From the NCBI GenBank assembly GCA_916048095.2, contig OU696580.1, positions 310,001 through 374,000 on the forward strand: DNA of 64,000 nucleotides, written 5' to 3'. The position numbers and the translations under genes were made by a program. Below the pieces are notes generated by a model that had not been told where the DNA came from, made no database searches, and saw only the letters and a program-made list of their open reading frames with translations. Shown piece after piece: positions 34,411 to 44,924 of the stretch. Position 1 is the first letter of the stretch. Each line of letters opens with the position of its first letter. Source of the stretch: Sacculina carcini. Taxonomy: Eukaryota > Arthropoda > Thecostraca > Sacculinidae.

Positions 34411-37400
34411 CTAAATGTGACATAAGTGTTACCTAAGTGTGCCCTAAGTGTTACCTAAGTGTGCACTAAGTGTTACCTAAGTGTTACCTAAGTGTGCCCT
34501 AAGTGTTACCTAAGTGTGCCCTAAGTGTTACCTAAGTGTGCCCTAAGTGTGCCCTAAGTGTTAACTAAGTGTTACCTAAGTGTGCCCTAAGTGTTACCTA
34601 AGTGTTACCTAAGTGTTACCTAAGTGTGCCCAAAGTGTTACCTAAGTGTGCCCAAAGTGTTACCTAAGTGTGCCCTAAGTGTTACCTAAGTGTGCCCTAA
34701 GTGTTACCTAAGTGTGCCCTAAGTGTGCCCTAAGTGTTACCTAAGTGTGCACTAAGTGTTACCTAAGTGTGCCCTAAGTGTTACCTAAGTGTGCCCTAAG
34801 TGTTACCTAAGTGTGCCCTAAGTGTTACCTAAGTGTTACCTAAGTGTTACCTAAGTGTGCCCAAAGTGTTACCTAAGTGTGCCCAAAGTGTTACCTAAGT
34901 GTGCCCTAAGTGTTACCTAAGTGTGCCCTAAGTGTTACCTAAGTGTGCCCTAAGTGTGCCCTAAGTGTTACCTAAGTGTTACCTAAGTGTGCCCTAAGTG
35001 TTACCTAAGTGTGCCCTAAGTGTTACCTAAGTGTGCCCTAAGTGTTACCTAAGTGTGCACTAAGTGTTACCTAAGTGTTACCTAAGTGTGCCCTAAGTGT
35101 TACCTAAGTGTGCCCTAAGTGTTACCTAAGTGTGCCCTAAGTGTTACCTAAGTGTGCCCTAAGTGTTACCTAAGTGTGCCCTAAGTGTTACCTAAGTGTA
35201 CCCTAAGTGTTACCTAAGTGTTACCTAAGTGTTACCTAAGTGTTACCCAAGTGTTACCGAAGTGTGCCCTAAGTGTTACCTAAGTGTTACCTAAGTGTTA
35301 CCTAAGTGTTACCTAAGTGTTACCTAAGTGTTACCTAAGTGTTACCTAAGTGTTACCTAAGTGTTACCTAAGTGTTACCTAAGTGTTACCTAAGTGTTAC
35401 CTAAGTGTTACCTAAGTGTTACCTAAGTGTTACCTAAGTGTACCCTAAGTGTTACCTAAGTGTTACCTAAGTGTTACCTAAGTGTGCCCTAAGTGTTACC
35501 TAAGTGTTACCTAAGTGTTACCTAAGTGTTACCTAAGTGTTACCTAAGTGTTACCTAAGTGTTACCTAAGTGTTACCTAAGTGTTACCTAAGTGTGCCCT
35601 AAGTGTTACCTAAGTGTTACCTAAGTGTTACCCAAGTGTTACCGAAGTGTGCCCTAAGTGTTACCTAAGTGTTACCTAAGTGTTACCTAAGTGTTACCTA
35701 AGTGTTACCTAAGTCTTACCTAAGTGTTACCTAAGTGTTACCTAAGTGTGCCCTAAGTGTTACCTAAGTGTTACCCAAGTGTTACCTAAGTGTTACCTAA
35801 GTGTTACCTAAGTGTGCCCTAAGTGTTACCCAAGTTTTACCTAAGTGTTACCTAAGTGTTACCTAAGTGTTACCTAAGTGTGCCCTAAGTGTTACCTAAG
35901 TGTTACCTAAGTGTGCCCAAAGTGTTACCTAAGTGTGCCCTAAGTGTTACCTAAGTGTGCCCTAAGTGTTACCTAAGTGTGCCCTAAGTGTGCCCTAAGT
36001 GTTACCTAAGTGTGCCCTAAGTGTTACCTAAGTGTTACCTAAGTGTGCCCTAAGTGTTACCTAAGTGTGCCCTAAGTGTTACCTAAATGTGACCTAAGTG
36101 TTACCTAAGTGTGCCCTAAGTGTGCCCTAAGTGTTACCTAAGTGTTACCTAAGTGTGCCCTAAGTGTTACCTAAGTGTGCCCTAAGTGTTACCTAAGTGT
36201 GCCCTAAGTGTTACCTAAGTGTGCCCTAAGTGTTACCTAAGTGTTACCTAAGTGTTACCTAAGTGATACCTAAGTGTTACCTAAGTGTTACCTAAGTGTG
36301 CCCTAAGTGTTACCTAAGTGTTACCTAAGTGTACCCTAAGTGTTACCTAAGTGTTACCTAAGTGTTACCTAAGTGTGCCCTAAGTGTTACCTAAGTGTTA
36401 CCTAAGTGTTACCTAAGTGTTACCTAAGTGTTACCTAAGTGTTACCTAAGTGTTACCTAAGTGTTACCTAAGTGTTACCTAAGTGTTACCTAAGTGTGCC
36501 CTAAGTGTTACCTAAGTGTTACCTAAGTGTTACCTAAGTGTTACCTAAGTGTTACCTAAGTGTGCCCTAAGTGTTACCTAAGTGTGCCCTAAGTGTTACC
36601 TAAGTGTGCCGTAAGTTTTACCTAAGTGTGCCCTAAGTGTTACCTAAGTGTGCCCTAAGTGTTACCTAAGTGTGCCCTAAGTGTTACCTAAATGTGACCT
36701 AAGTGTTACCTAAGTGTGCCCTAAGTGTTACCTAAGTGTGCCCTAAGTGTTACCTAAGTGTGCCCTAAGTGTTACCTAAGTGTGCCCTAAGTGTTACCTA
36801 AGTGTGCCCTAAGTGTTACCTAAGTGTTACCTAAGTGTGCCATAGGTGTTACCTAAGTGTGCCCTAAGTGTTACCTAAGTGTGCCCTAAGTGTTACCTAA
36901 GTGTGCCCTAAGTGTTACCTAAGTGTGCCCTAAGTGTTACCTAAGTGTGCCCTAAGTGTTACCTAAGTGTGCCCTAAGTGTTACCTAAGTGTGCCCTAAG
37001 TGTTACCTAAGTGTTACCTAAGTGTTACCTAAGTGTTACCTAAGTGTTACCTAAGTGTTACCTAAGTGTGCCCTAAGTGTTACCTAAGTGTTACCTAAGT
37101 GTTACCCAAGTGTTACCTAAGTGTTACCTAAGTGTTACCTAAGTGTTACCTAAGTGTTACCTAAGTGTGCCCTAAGTGTTACCTAAGTGTGCCCTAAGTG
37201 TTACCTAAGTGTGCACTAAGTGTTACCTAAGTGTTACCTAAGTGTGCCCTAAGTGTTACCTAAGTGTGCCCTAAGTGTTACCTAAGTGTGCCCTAAGTGT
37301 TACTTAAGTGTGCCCTAAGTGTTACCTAAGTGTGCCCTAAGTGTTACCTAAGTGTTACCTAAGTGTTACCTAAGTGTGCCCAAAGTGTTACCTAAGTGTG

Positions 37401-38942
37401 CCCAAAGTGTTACCTAAGTGTGCCCTAAGTGTTACCTAAGTGTGCCCTAAGTGTGCCCTAAGTGTTACCTAAGTGTGCCCTAAGTGTTACCTAAGTGTTA
37501 CCTAAGTGTGCCCTAAGTGTTACCTAAGTGTGCCCTAAGTGTTACCTAAATGTGACATAAGTGTTACCTAAGTGTGCCCTAAGTGTTACCTAAGTGTGCA
37601 CTAAGTGTTACCTAAGTGTTACCTAAGTGTGCCCTAAGTGTTACCTAAGTGTGCCCTAAGTGTTACCTAAGTGTGCCCTAAGTGTGCCCTAAGTGTTAAC
37701 TAAGTGTTACCTAAGTGTGCCCTAAGTGTTACCTAAGTGTTACCTAAGTGTTACCTAAGTGTGCCCAAAGTGTTACCTAAGTGTGCCCAAAGTGTTACCT
37801 AAGTGTGCCCTAAGTGTTACCTAAGTGTGCCCTAAGTGTTACCTAAGTGTGCCCTAAGTGTGCCCTAAGTGTTACCTAAGTGTGCACTAAGTGTTACCTA
37901 AGTGTGCCCTAAGTGTTACCTAAGTGTGCCCTAAGTGTTACCTAAGTGTGCCCTAAGTGTTACCTAAGTGTTACCTAAGTGTTACCTAAGTGTGCCCAAA
38001 GTGTTACCTAAGTGTGCCCAAAGTGTTACCTAAGTGTGCCCTAAGTGTTACCTAAGTGTGCCCTAAGTGTTACCTAAGTGTGCCCTAAGTGTGCCCTAAG
38101 TGTTACCTAAGTGTTACCTAAGTGTGCCCTAAGTGTTACCTAAGTGTGCCCTAAGTGTTACCTAAGTGTGCCCTAAGTGTTACCTAAGTGTGCACTAAGT
38201 GTTACCTAAGTGTTACCTAAGTGTGCCCTAAGTGTTACCTAAGTGTGCCCTAAGTGTTACCTAAGTGTGCCCTAAGTGTTACCTAAGTGTGCCCTAAGTG
38301 TTACCTAAGTGTGCCCTAAGTGTTACCTAAGTGTACCCTAAGTGTTACCTAAGTGTTACCTAAGTGTTACCTAAGTGTTACCCAAGTGTTACCGAAGTGT
38401 GCCCTAAGTGTTACCTAAGTGTTACCTAAGTGTTACCTAAGTGTTACCTAAGTGTTACCTAAGTGTTACCTAAGTGTTACCTAAGTGTTACCTAAGTGTG
38501 CCCTAAGTGTTACCTAAGTGTGCCCTAAGTGTTACCTAAGTGTGCCCTAAGTGATACCTAAGTGTGCACTAAGTGTTACCTAAGTGTTACCTAAGTGTGC
38601 CCTAAGTGTTACCTAAGTGTGCCCTAAGTGTTACCTAAGTGTTACCTAAGTGTTACCTAAGTGTTACCTAAGTGTTACCTAAGTGTTACCTAAGTGTGCC
38701 CTAAGTGTTACCTAAGTGTGCCCTAAGTGTTACCTAAGTGTGCCCTAAGTGATACCTAAGTGTGCACTAAGTGTTACCTAAGTGTTACCTAAGTGTGCCC
38801 TAAGTGTTACCTAAGTGTGCCCTAAGTGTTACCTAAGTGTGCCCTAAGTGTTACCTAAGTGTGCCCTAAGTGTTACCTAAGTGTGCCGTAAGTTTTACCT
38901 AAGTGTGCCCTAAGTGTTACCTAAGTGTGCCCTAAGTGTTAC
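34411..38942. repeat. 4,532-bp tandem duplication, second copy
   Basis: Begins at CTAAATGT+GAC+ATAAG (34,411), only 55 bp after GTAAGTTT at 34,356. In the uninterrupted tail (25,842 and 38,888) the next CTAAATGT is 77 bp away and is followed by GAC+CTAAG instead. The switch from GAC+CTAAG to GAC+ATAAG and the loss of two units mark the joint, which lies in a shared T G T G run. The next CGAAG is 848 bp on, as in the first copy. Confidence 0.91.
35442..38576. repeat. R block copy 5
   Basis: Generated by the 4,532-bp duplication: ACC 35,442, CTAAGTCT 35,715, CAAAG 35,918, ATAGG 36,842, CTAAATGT+GAC+ATAAG 37,546, TAA unit near 37,700, CTAAGTGA 38,554. This is the last copy with the GAC+ATAAG and TAA-prefix markers; neither appears further right in the window. 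Confidence 0.9.
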
Positions 38943-39859
38943 CTAAGTGTGCCCTAAGTGTTACCTAAATGTGACCTAAGTGTTACCTAAGTGTGCCCTA
39001 AGTGTTACCTAAGTGTGCCCTAAGTGTTACCTAAGTGTGCCCTAAGTGTTACCTAAGTGTGCCCTAAGTGTTACCTAAGTGTTACCTAAGTGTGCCCTAA
39101 GTGTTACCTAAGTGTGCCCTAAGTGTTACCTAAGTGTGCCCTAAGTGTTACCTAAGTGTACCCTAAGTGTTACCTAAGTGTTACCTAAGTGTTACCTAAG
39201 TGTTACCCAAGTGTTACCGAAGTGTGCCCTAAGTGTTACCTAAGTGTTACCCAAGTGTTACCGAAGTGTGCCCTAAGTGTTACCTAAGTGTTACCTAAGT
39301 GTTACCTAAGTGTTACCTAAGTGTTACCTAAGTGTTACCTAAGTGTTACCTAAGTGTTACCTAAGTGTTACCTAAGTGTGCCCTAAGTGTTACCTAAGTG
39401 TGCCCTAAGTGTTACCTAAGTGTGCCCTAAGTGATACCTAAGTGTGCACTAAGTGTTACCTAAGTGTTACCTAAGTGTGCCCTAAGTGTTACCTAAGTGT
39501 GCCCTAAGTGTTACCTAAGTGTGCCCTAAGTGTTACCTAAGTGTGCCCTAAGTGTTACCTAAGTGTGCCCTAAGTGTTACCTAAGTGTACCCTAAGTGTT
39601 ACCTAAGTGTTACCTAAGTGTTACCTAAGTGTTACCCAAGTGTTACCGAAGTGTGCCCTAAGTGTTACCTAAGTGTTACCTAAGTGTTACCTAAGTGTTA
39701 CCTAAGTGTTACCTAAGTGTTACCTAAGTGTTACCTAAGTGTTACCTAAGTGTGCCCTAAGTGTTACCTAAGTGTTACCTAAGTGTTACCTAAGTGTTAC
39801 CTAAGTGTTACCTAAGTGTTACCTAAGTGTTACCTAAGTGTTACCTAAGTGTTACCTAA

Positions 39860-41369
39860 GTGTGCCCTAAGTGTTACCTAAGTGTTACCTAAGTGTTACC
39901 TAAGTGTTACCTAAGTGTTACCTAAGTGTGCCCTAAGTGTTACCTAAGTGTGCCCTAAGTGTTACCTAAGTGTGCCGTAAGTTTTACCTAAGTGTGCCCT
40001 AAGTGTTACCTAAGTGTGCCCTAAGTGTTACCTAAGTGTGCCCTAAGTGTTACCTAAGTGTTACCTAAGTGTTACCTAAGTGTTACCTAAGTGTTACCTA
40101 AGTGTTACCTAAGTGTTACCTAAGTGTTACCTAAGTGTTACCTAAGTGTTACCTAAGTGTGCCCTAAGTGTTACCTAAGTGTTACCTAAGTGTTACCTAA
40201 GTGTTACCTAAGTGTTACCTAAGTGTGCCCTAAGTGTTACCTAAGTGTGCCCTAAGTGTTACCTAAGTGTGCCGTAAGTTTTACCTAAGTGTGCCCTAAG
40301 TGTTACCTAAGTGTGCCCTAAGTGTTACCTAAGTGTGCCCTAAGTGTTACCTAAATGTGACCTAAGTGTTACCTAAGTGTGCCCTAAGTGTTACCTAAGT
40401 GTGCCCTAAGTGTTACCTAAGTGTGCCCTAAGTGTTACCTAAGTGTGCCCTAAGTGTTACCTAAGTGTTACCTAAGTGTGCCCTAAGTGTTACCTAAGTG
40501 TGCCCTAAGTGTTACCTAAGTGTGCCCTAAGTGTTACCTAAGTGTACCCTAAGTGTTACCTAAGTGTTACCTAAGTGTTACCTAAGTGTTACCCAAGTGT
40601 TACCGAAGTGTGCCCTAAGTGTTACCTAAGTGTTACCTAAGTGTTACCTAAGTGTTACCTAAGTGTTACCTAAGTGTTACCTAAGTGTTACCTAAGTGTT
40701 ACCTAAGTGTGCCCTAAGTGTTACCTAAGTGTGCCCTAAGTGTTACCTAAGTGTGCCCTAAGTGTTACTTAAGTGTGCCCTAAGTGTTACCTAAGTGTGC
40801 CCTAAGTGTTACCTAAGTGTTACCTAAGTGTTACCTAAGTGTGCCCAAAGTGTTACCTAAGTGTGCCCAAAGTGTTACCTAAGTGTGCCCTAAGTGTTAC
40901 CTAAGTGTGCCCTAAGTGTGCCCTAAGTGTTACCTAAGTGTGCCCTAAGTGTTACCTAAGTGTTACCTAAGTGTGCCCTAAGTGTTACCTAAGTGTGCCT
41001 AAGTGTTACCTAAATGTGACCTAAGTGTTACCTAAGTGTGCCCTAAGTGTTACCTAAGTGTTACCTAAGTGTTACCTAAGTGTTACCTAAGTGTGCCCTA
41101 AGTGTTACCTAAGTGTGCCCAAAGTGTGCCCTAAGTGTTACCTAAGTGTTACCTAAGTGTGCCCTAAGTGTTACCTAAGTGTGCCCTAAGTGTTACCTAA
41201 GTGTTACCTAAGTGTGCCCTAAGTGTGCCCTAAGTGTTACCTAAGTGTGCCCTAAGTGTTACCTAAGTGTTACCTAAGTGTTACCTAAGTGTGCCCTAAG
41301 TGTTACCTAAGTGTGCCCTAAGTGTTACCTAAGTGTGCCCTAAGTGTTACCTAAGTGTGCCCTAAGTGT
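39860..41369. repeat. 1,671-bp duplication, first copy
   Basis: GTAAGTTT at 39,977 and 40,274, CTAAATGT at 40,351, CGAAG second base 40,605, TTAAG 40,768, CAAAG 40,846 and 40,868, the 10-bp unit 40,997 and CAAAG-then-G at 41,120. They recur at +1,693 for the first, +1,671 for the middle and +1,649 bp for the last markers. Each step is one 22-bp dimer, and the 10-bp residue modulo 11 comes from the 10-bp unit. Where the partner has a GCA unit near 42,710, this copy has a TAC unit near 41,060. Confidence 0.88.
40997..41006. repeat. 10-bp unit (one C missing), occurrence 1
   Basis: The unit reads GCC+TAAGTGT: one C of the GCCC run is missing. It sits one unit before CTAAATGT+GAC (body at 41,010). 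From here to the right the 11-bp register is shifted by one base. Confidence 0.96.
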
Positions 41370-41556
41370 TACCTAAGTGTTACCTAAGTGTTACCTAAGT
41401 GTTACCTAAGTGTTACCTAAGTGTTACCTAAGTGTTACCTAAGTGTTACCTAAGTGTTACCTAAGTGTTACCTAAGTGTTACCTAAGTGTTACCTAAGTG
41501 TTACCTAAGTGTTACCTAAGTGTTACCTAAGTGTTACCTAAGTGTTACCTAAGTGT
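41370..41556. repeat. Longest T-unit run noticed, 17 units
   Basis: Between G units with bodies at 41,362 and 41,560 lie 17 consecutive TAC+CTAAGTGT units with no variant. It lies between the two copies of the 1,671-bp duplication. Other long runs are 15 units upstream of the ACC at 22,396 (repeated upstream of 30,910) and 14 units at about 48,662-48,815. Confidence 0.9.
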
Positions 41557-43018
41557 GCCCTAAGTGTTACCTAAGTGTTACCTAAGTGTTACCTAAGTGT
41601 TACCTAAGTGTTACCTAAGTGTGCCCTAAGTGTTACCTAAGTGTGCCCTAAGTGTTACCTAAGTGTGCCGTAAGTTTTACCTAAGTGTGCCCTAAGTGTT
41701 ACCTAAGTGTGCCCTAAGTGTTACCTAAGTGTTACCTAAGTGTTACCTAAGTGTTACCTAAGTGTTACCTAAGTGTTACCTAAGTGTTACCTAAGTGTTA
41801 CCTAAGTGTTACCTAAGTGTTACCTAAGTGTGCCCTAAGTGTTACCTAAGTGTTACCTAAGTGTTACCTAAGTGTTACCTAAGTGTTACCTAAGTGTGCC
41901 CTAAGTGTTACCTAAGTGTGCCCTAAGTGTTACCTAAGTGTGCCGTAAGTTTTACCTAAGTGTGCCCTAAGTGTTACCTAAGTGTGCCCTAAGTGTTACC
42001 TAAGTGTGCCCTAAGTGTTACCTAAATGTGACCTAAGTGTTACCTAAGTGTGCCCTAAGTGTTACCTAAGTGTGCCCTAAGTGTTACCTAAGTGTGCCCT
42101 AAGTGTTACCTAAGTGTGCCCTAAGTGTTACCTAAGTGTTACCTAAGTGTGCCCTAAGTGTTACCTAAGTGTGCCCTAAGTGTTACCTAAGTGTGCCCTA
42201 AGTGTTACCTAAGTGTACCCTAAGTGTTACCTAAGTGTTACCTAAGTGTTACCTAAGTGTTACCCAAGTGTTACCGAAGTGTGCCCTAAGTGTTACCTAA
42301 GTGTTACCTAAGTGTTACCTAAGTGTTACCTAAGTGTTACCTAAGTGTTACCTAAGTGTTACCTAAGTGTTACCTAAGTGTGCCCTAAGTGTTACCTAAG
42401 TGTGCCCTAAGTGTTACCTAAGTGTGCCCTAAGTGTTACTTAAGTGTGCCCTAAGTGTTACCTAAGTGTGCCCTAAGTGTTACCTAAGTGTTACCTAAGT
42501 GTTACCTAAGTGTGCCCAAAGTGTTACCTAAGTGTGCCCAAAGTGTTACCTAAGTGTGCCCTAAGTGTGCCCTAAGTGTTACCTAAGTGTGCCCTAAGTG
42601 TTACCTAAGTGTTACCTAAGTGTGCCCTAAGTGTTACCTAAGTGTGCCTAAGTGTTACCTAAATGTGACCTAAGTGTTACCTAAGTGTGCCCTAAGTGTT
42701 ACCTAAGTGTGCACTAAGTGTTACCTAAGTGTTACCTAAGTGTGCCCTAAGTGTTACCTAAGTGTGCCCAAAGTGTGCCCTAAGTGTTACCTAAGTGTTA
42801 CCTAAGTGTGCCCTAAGTGTTACCTAAGTGTGCCCTAAGTGTTACCTAAGTGTTACCTAAGTGTGCCCTAAGTGTGCCCTAAGTGTTACCTAAGTGTGCC
42901 CTAAGTGTTACCTAAGTGTTACCTAAGTGTTACCTAAGTGTGCCCTAAGTGTTACCTAAGTGTGCCCTAAGTGTTACCTAAGTGTGCCCTAAGTGTTACC
43001 TAAGTGTGCCCTAAGTGT
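41557..43018. repeat. 1,671-bp duplication, second copy
   Basis: GTAAGTTT 41,670 and 41,945, CTAAATGT 42,022, CGAAG second base 42,276, TTAAG 42,439, CAAAG 42,517 and 42,539, the 10-bp unit 42,646 and CAAAG-then-G 42,769. It has one GT dimer fewer than the first copy after the CAAAG pair. Correspondence ends at the G unit with body 43,011, after which this copy continues with GT dimers and an ACC module while the first enters the 17-unit T run. Confidence 0.87.
42646..42655. repeat. 10-bp unit, occurrence 2
   Basis: Same missing C as at 40,997 and the same position one unit before CTAAATGT+GAC (body 42,659). The distance from occurrence 1 is 1,649 bp, that is 149 full units plus one 10-bp unit, so it was copied together with its surroundings. 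Confidence 0.96.
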
Positions 43019-43648
43019 TACCTAAGTGTGCCCTAAGTGTTACCTAAGTGTGCCCTAAGTGTTACCTAAGTGTACCCTAAGTGTTACCTAAGTGTTACCT
43101 AAGTGTTACCTAAGTGTTACCCAAGTGTTACCGAAGTGTGCCCTAAGTGTTACCTAAGTGTTACCTAAGTGTTACCTAAGTGTTACCTAAGTGTTACCTA
43201 AGTGTTACCTAAGTGTTACCTAAGTGTTACCTAAGTGTGCCCTAAGTGTTACCTAAGTGTTACCTAAGTGTTACCTAAGTGTTACCTAAGTGTTACCTAA
43301 GTGTTACCTAAGTGTTACCTAAGTGTTACCTAAGTGTTACCTAAGTGTTACCTAAGTGTGCCCTAAGTGTTACCTAAGTGTTACCTAAGTGTGCCCAAAG
43401 TGTTACTTAAGTGTGCCCTAAGTGTTACCTAAGTGTGCCCTAAGTGTTACCTAAGTGTGCCCTAAGTGTTACCTAAGTGTACCCTAAGTGTTACCTAAGT
43501 GTTACCTAAGTGTTACCTAAGTGTTACCTAAGTGTTACCCAAGTGTTACCGAAGTGTGCCCTAAGTGTTACCTAAGTGTGCCCTAAGTGTTACCTAAGTG
43601 TGCCCTAAGTGTTACCTAAGTGTGCCCTAAGTGTTACCTAAGTGTGCC
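43019..43648. repeat. ACC/CGAAG modules and first CAAAG-TTAAG pair
   Basis: Two ACC modules (ACC near 43,074 and 43,480) with their CCAAG-CGAAG pairs, separated by T runs, and near 43,393 a CAAAG unit followed directly by TAC+TTAAG. This is the first time those two variants are adjacent. Left of here TTAAG always follows an ordinary G unit. The combination then recurs at least eleven more times. Confidence 0.82.
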
Positions 43649-44924
43649 GTAAGTTTTACCTAAGTGTGCCCTAAGTGTTACCTAAGTGTGCCCTAAGTGT
43701 TACCTAAGTGTGCCCTAAGTGTTACCTAAATGTGACCTAAGTGTTACCTAAGTGTGCCCTAAGTGTTACCTAAGTGTGCCCTAAGTGTTACCTAAGTGTG
43801 CCCTAAGTGTTACCTAAGTGTGCCCTAAGTGTTACCTAAGTGTGCCCTAAGTGTTACCTAAGTGTTACCTAAGTGTGCCATAGGTGTTACCAAAGTGTGC
43901 CCTAAGTGTTACCGAAGTGTGCCCTAAGTGTTACCTAAGTGTGCCCTAAGTGTTACCTAAGTGTGCCCTAAGTGTTACCTAAGTGTGCCCTAAGTGTTAC
44001 CTAAGTGTGCCGTAAGTTTTACCTAAGTGTGCCCTAAGTGTTACCTAAGTGTGCCCTAAGTGTTACCTAAGTGTGCCCAAAGTGTTACTTAAGTGTGCCC
44101 TAAGTGTTACCTAAGTGTGCCCTAAGTGTTACCTAAGTGTGCCCTAAGTGTTACCTAAGTGTACCCTAAGTGTTACCTAAGTGTTACCTAAGTGTTACCT
44201 AAGTGTTACCCAAGTGTTACCGAAGTGTGCCCTAAGTGTTACCTAAGTGTGCCCTAAGTGTTACCTAAGTGTGCCCTAAGTGTTACCTAAGTGTGCCCTA
44301 AGTGTTACCTAAGTGTGCCGTAAGTTTTACCTAAGTGTGCCCTAAGTGTTACCTAAGTGTTACCTAAGTGTGCCCAAAGTGTTACCTAAGTGTGCCCTAA
44401 GTGTTACCTAAGTGTGCCCTAAGTGTTACCTAAGTGTGCCCTAAGTGTGCCGTAAGTTTTACCTAAGTGTGCCCTAAGTGTTACCTAAGTGTTACCTAAG
44501 TGTGCCCAAAGTGTTACCTAAGTGTGCCCTAAGTGTTACCTAAGTGTGCCCTAAGTGTTACCTAAGTGTGCCCTAAGTGTGCCCTAAGTGTTACCTAAGT
44601 GTGCCCTAAGTGTTACCTAAGTGTGCCCTAAGTGTTACCTAAGTGTACCCTAAGTGTTACCTAAGTGTTACCTAAGTGTTACCTAAGTGTTACCCAAGTG
44701 TTACCGAAGTGTGCCCTAAGTGTTACCTAAGTGTTACCTAAGTGTTACCTAAGTGTTACCTAAGTGTTACCTAAGTGTTACCTAAGTGTTACCTAAGTGT
44801 TACCTAAGTGTGCCCTAAGTGTTACCTAAGTGTTACCCAAGTGTTACCTAAGTGTTACCTAAGTGTTACCTAAGTGTGCCCTAAGTGTTACCCAAGTTTT
44901 ACCTAAGTGTTACCTAAGTGTGCC
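43649..44924. repeat. 1,276-bp (116-unit) tandem duplication, first copy
   Basis: Starts at GTAAGTTT 43,649. Markers: ATAGG 43,880 followed by CAAAG on a TAC unit and CGAAG; GTAAG 44,012; CAAAG-TTAAG 44,078; ACC 44,163; CGAAG second base 44,222; GTAAG 44,320 and 44,452; CGAAG second base 44,706; CCAAG+TTT 44,892. They recur at +1,276 up to 44,222 and +1,430 after, the extra 154 bp being an insertion in the second copy. The joint is at 44,914-44,925, where CCAAG+TTT and two T units run straight into GTAAGTTT instead of the usual longer T run. Confidence 0.91.

Larger units (their letters stand above)
26737..39797. repeat. Duplicated block B, enlarged by an internal 4.5-kb duplication
   Basis: This is the second copy of block A: leader (ATAGG 26,755, GTAAG 27,063, TCC 27,500, GAC 27,523), R3, R4 and tail. 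The tail is interrupted at about 34,367-34,411 by a second copy of 4,532 bp of the block itself, and resumes after R5 up to about 39,797. There the correspondence with block A's end (26,752 + 13,046) stops: A goes on to ATAGG, whereas this copy stays in T units. Confidence 0.87.

Noticed and set aside
29879-38942. Assembly artefact creating the exact 4,532-bp repeat
   Set aside because: It cannot be excluded without reads, but the copies differ at 31,387 and at 32,201-32,203, and similar nested duplications occur at many scales, so a real duplication is more likely.
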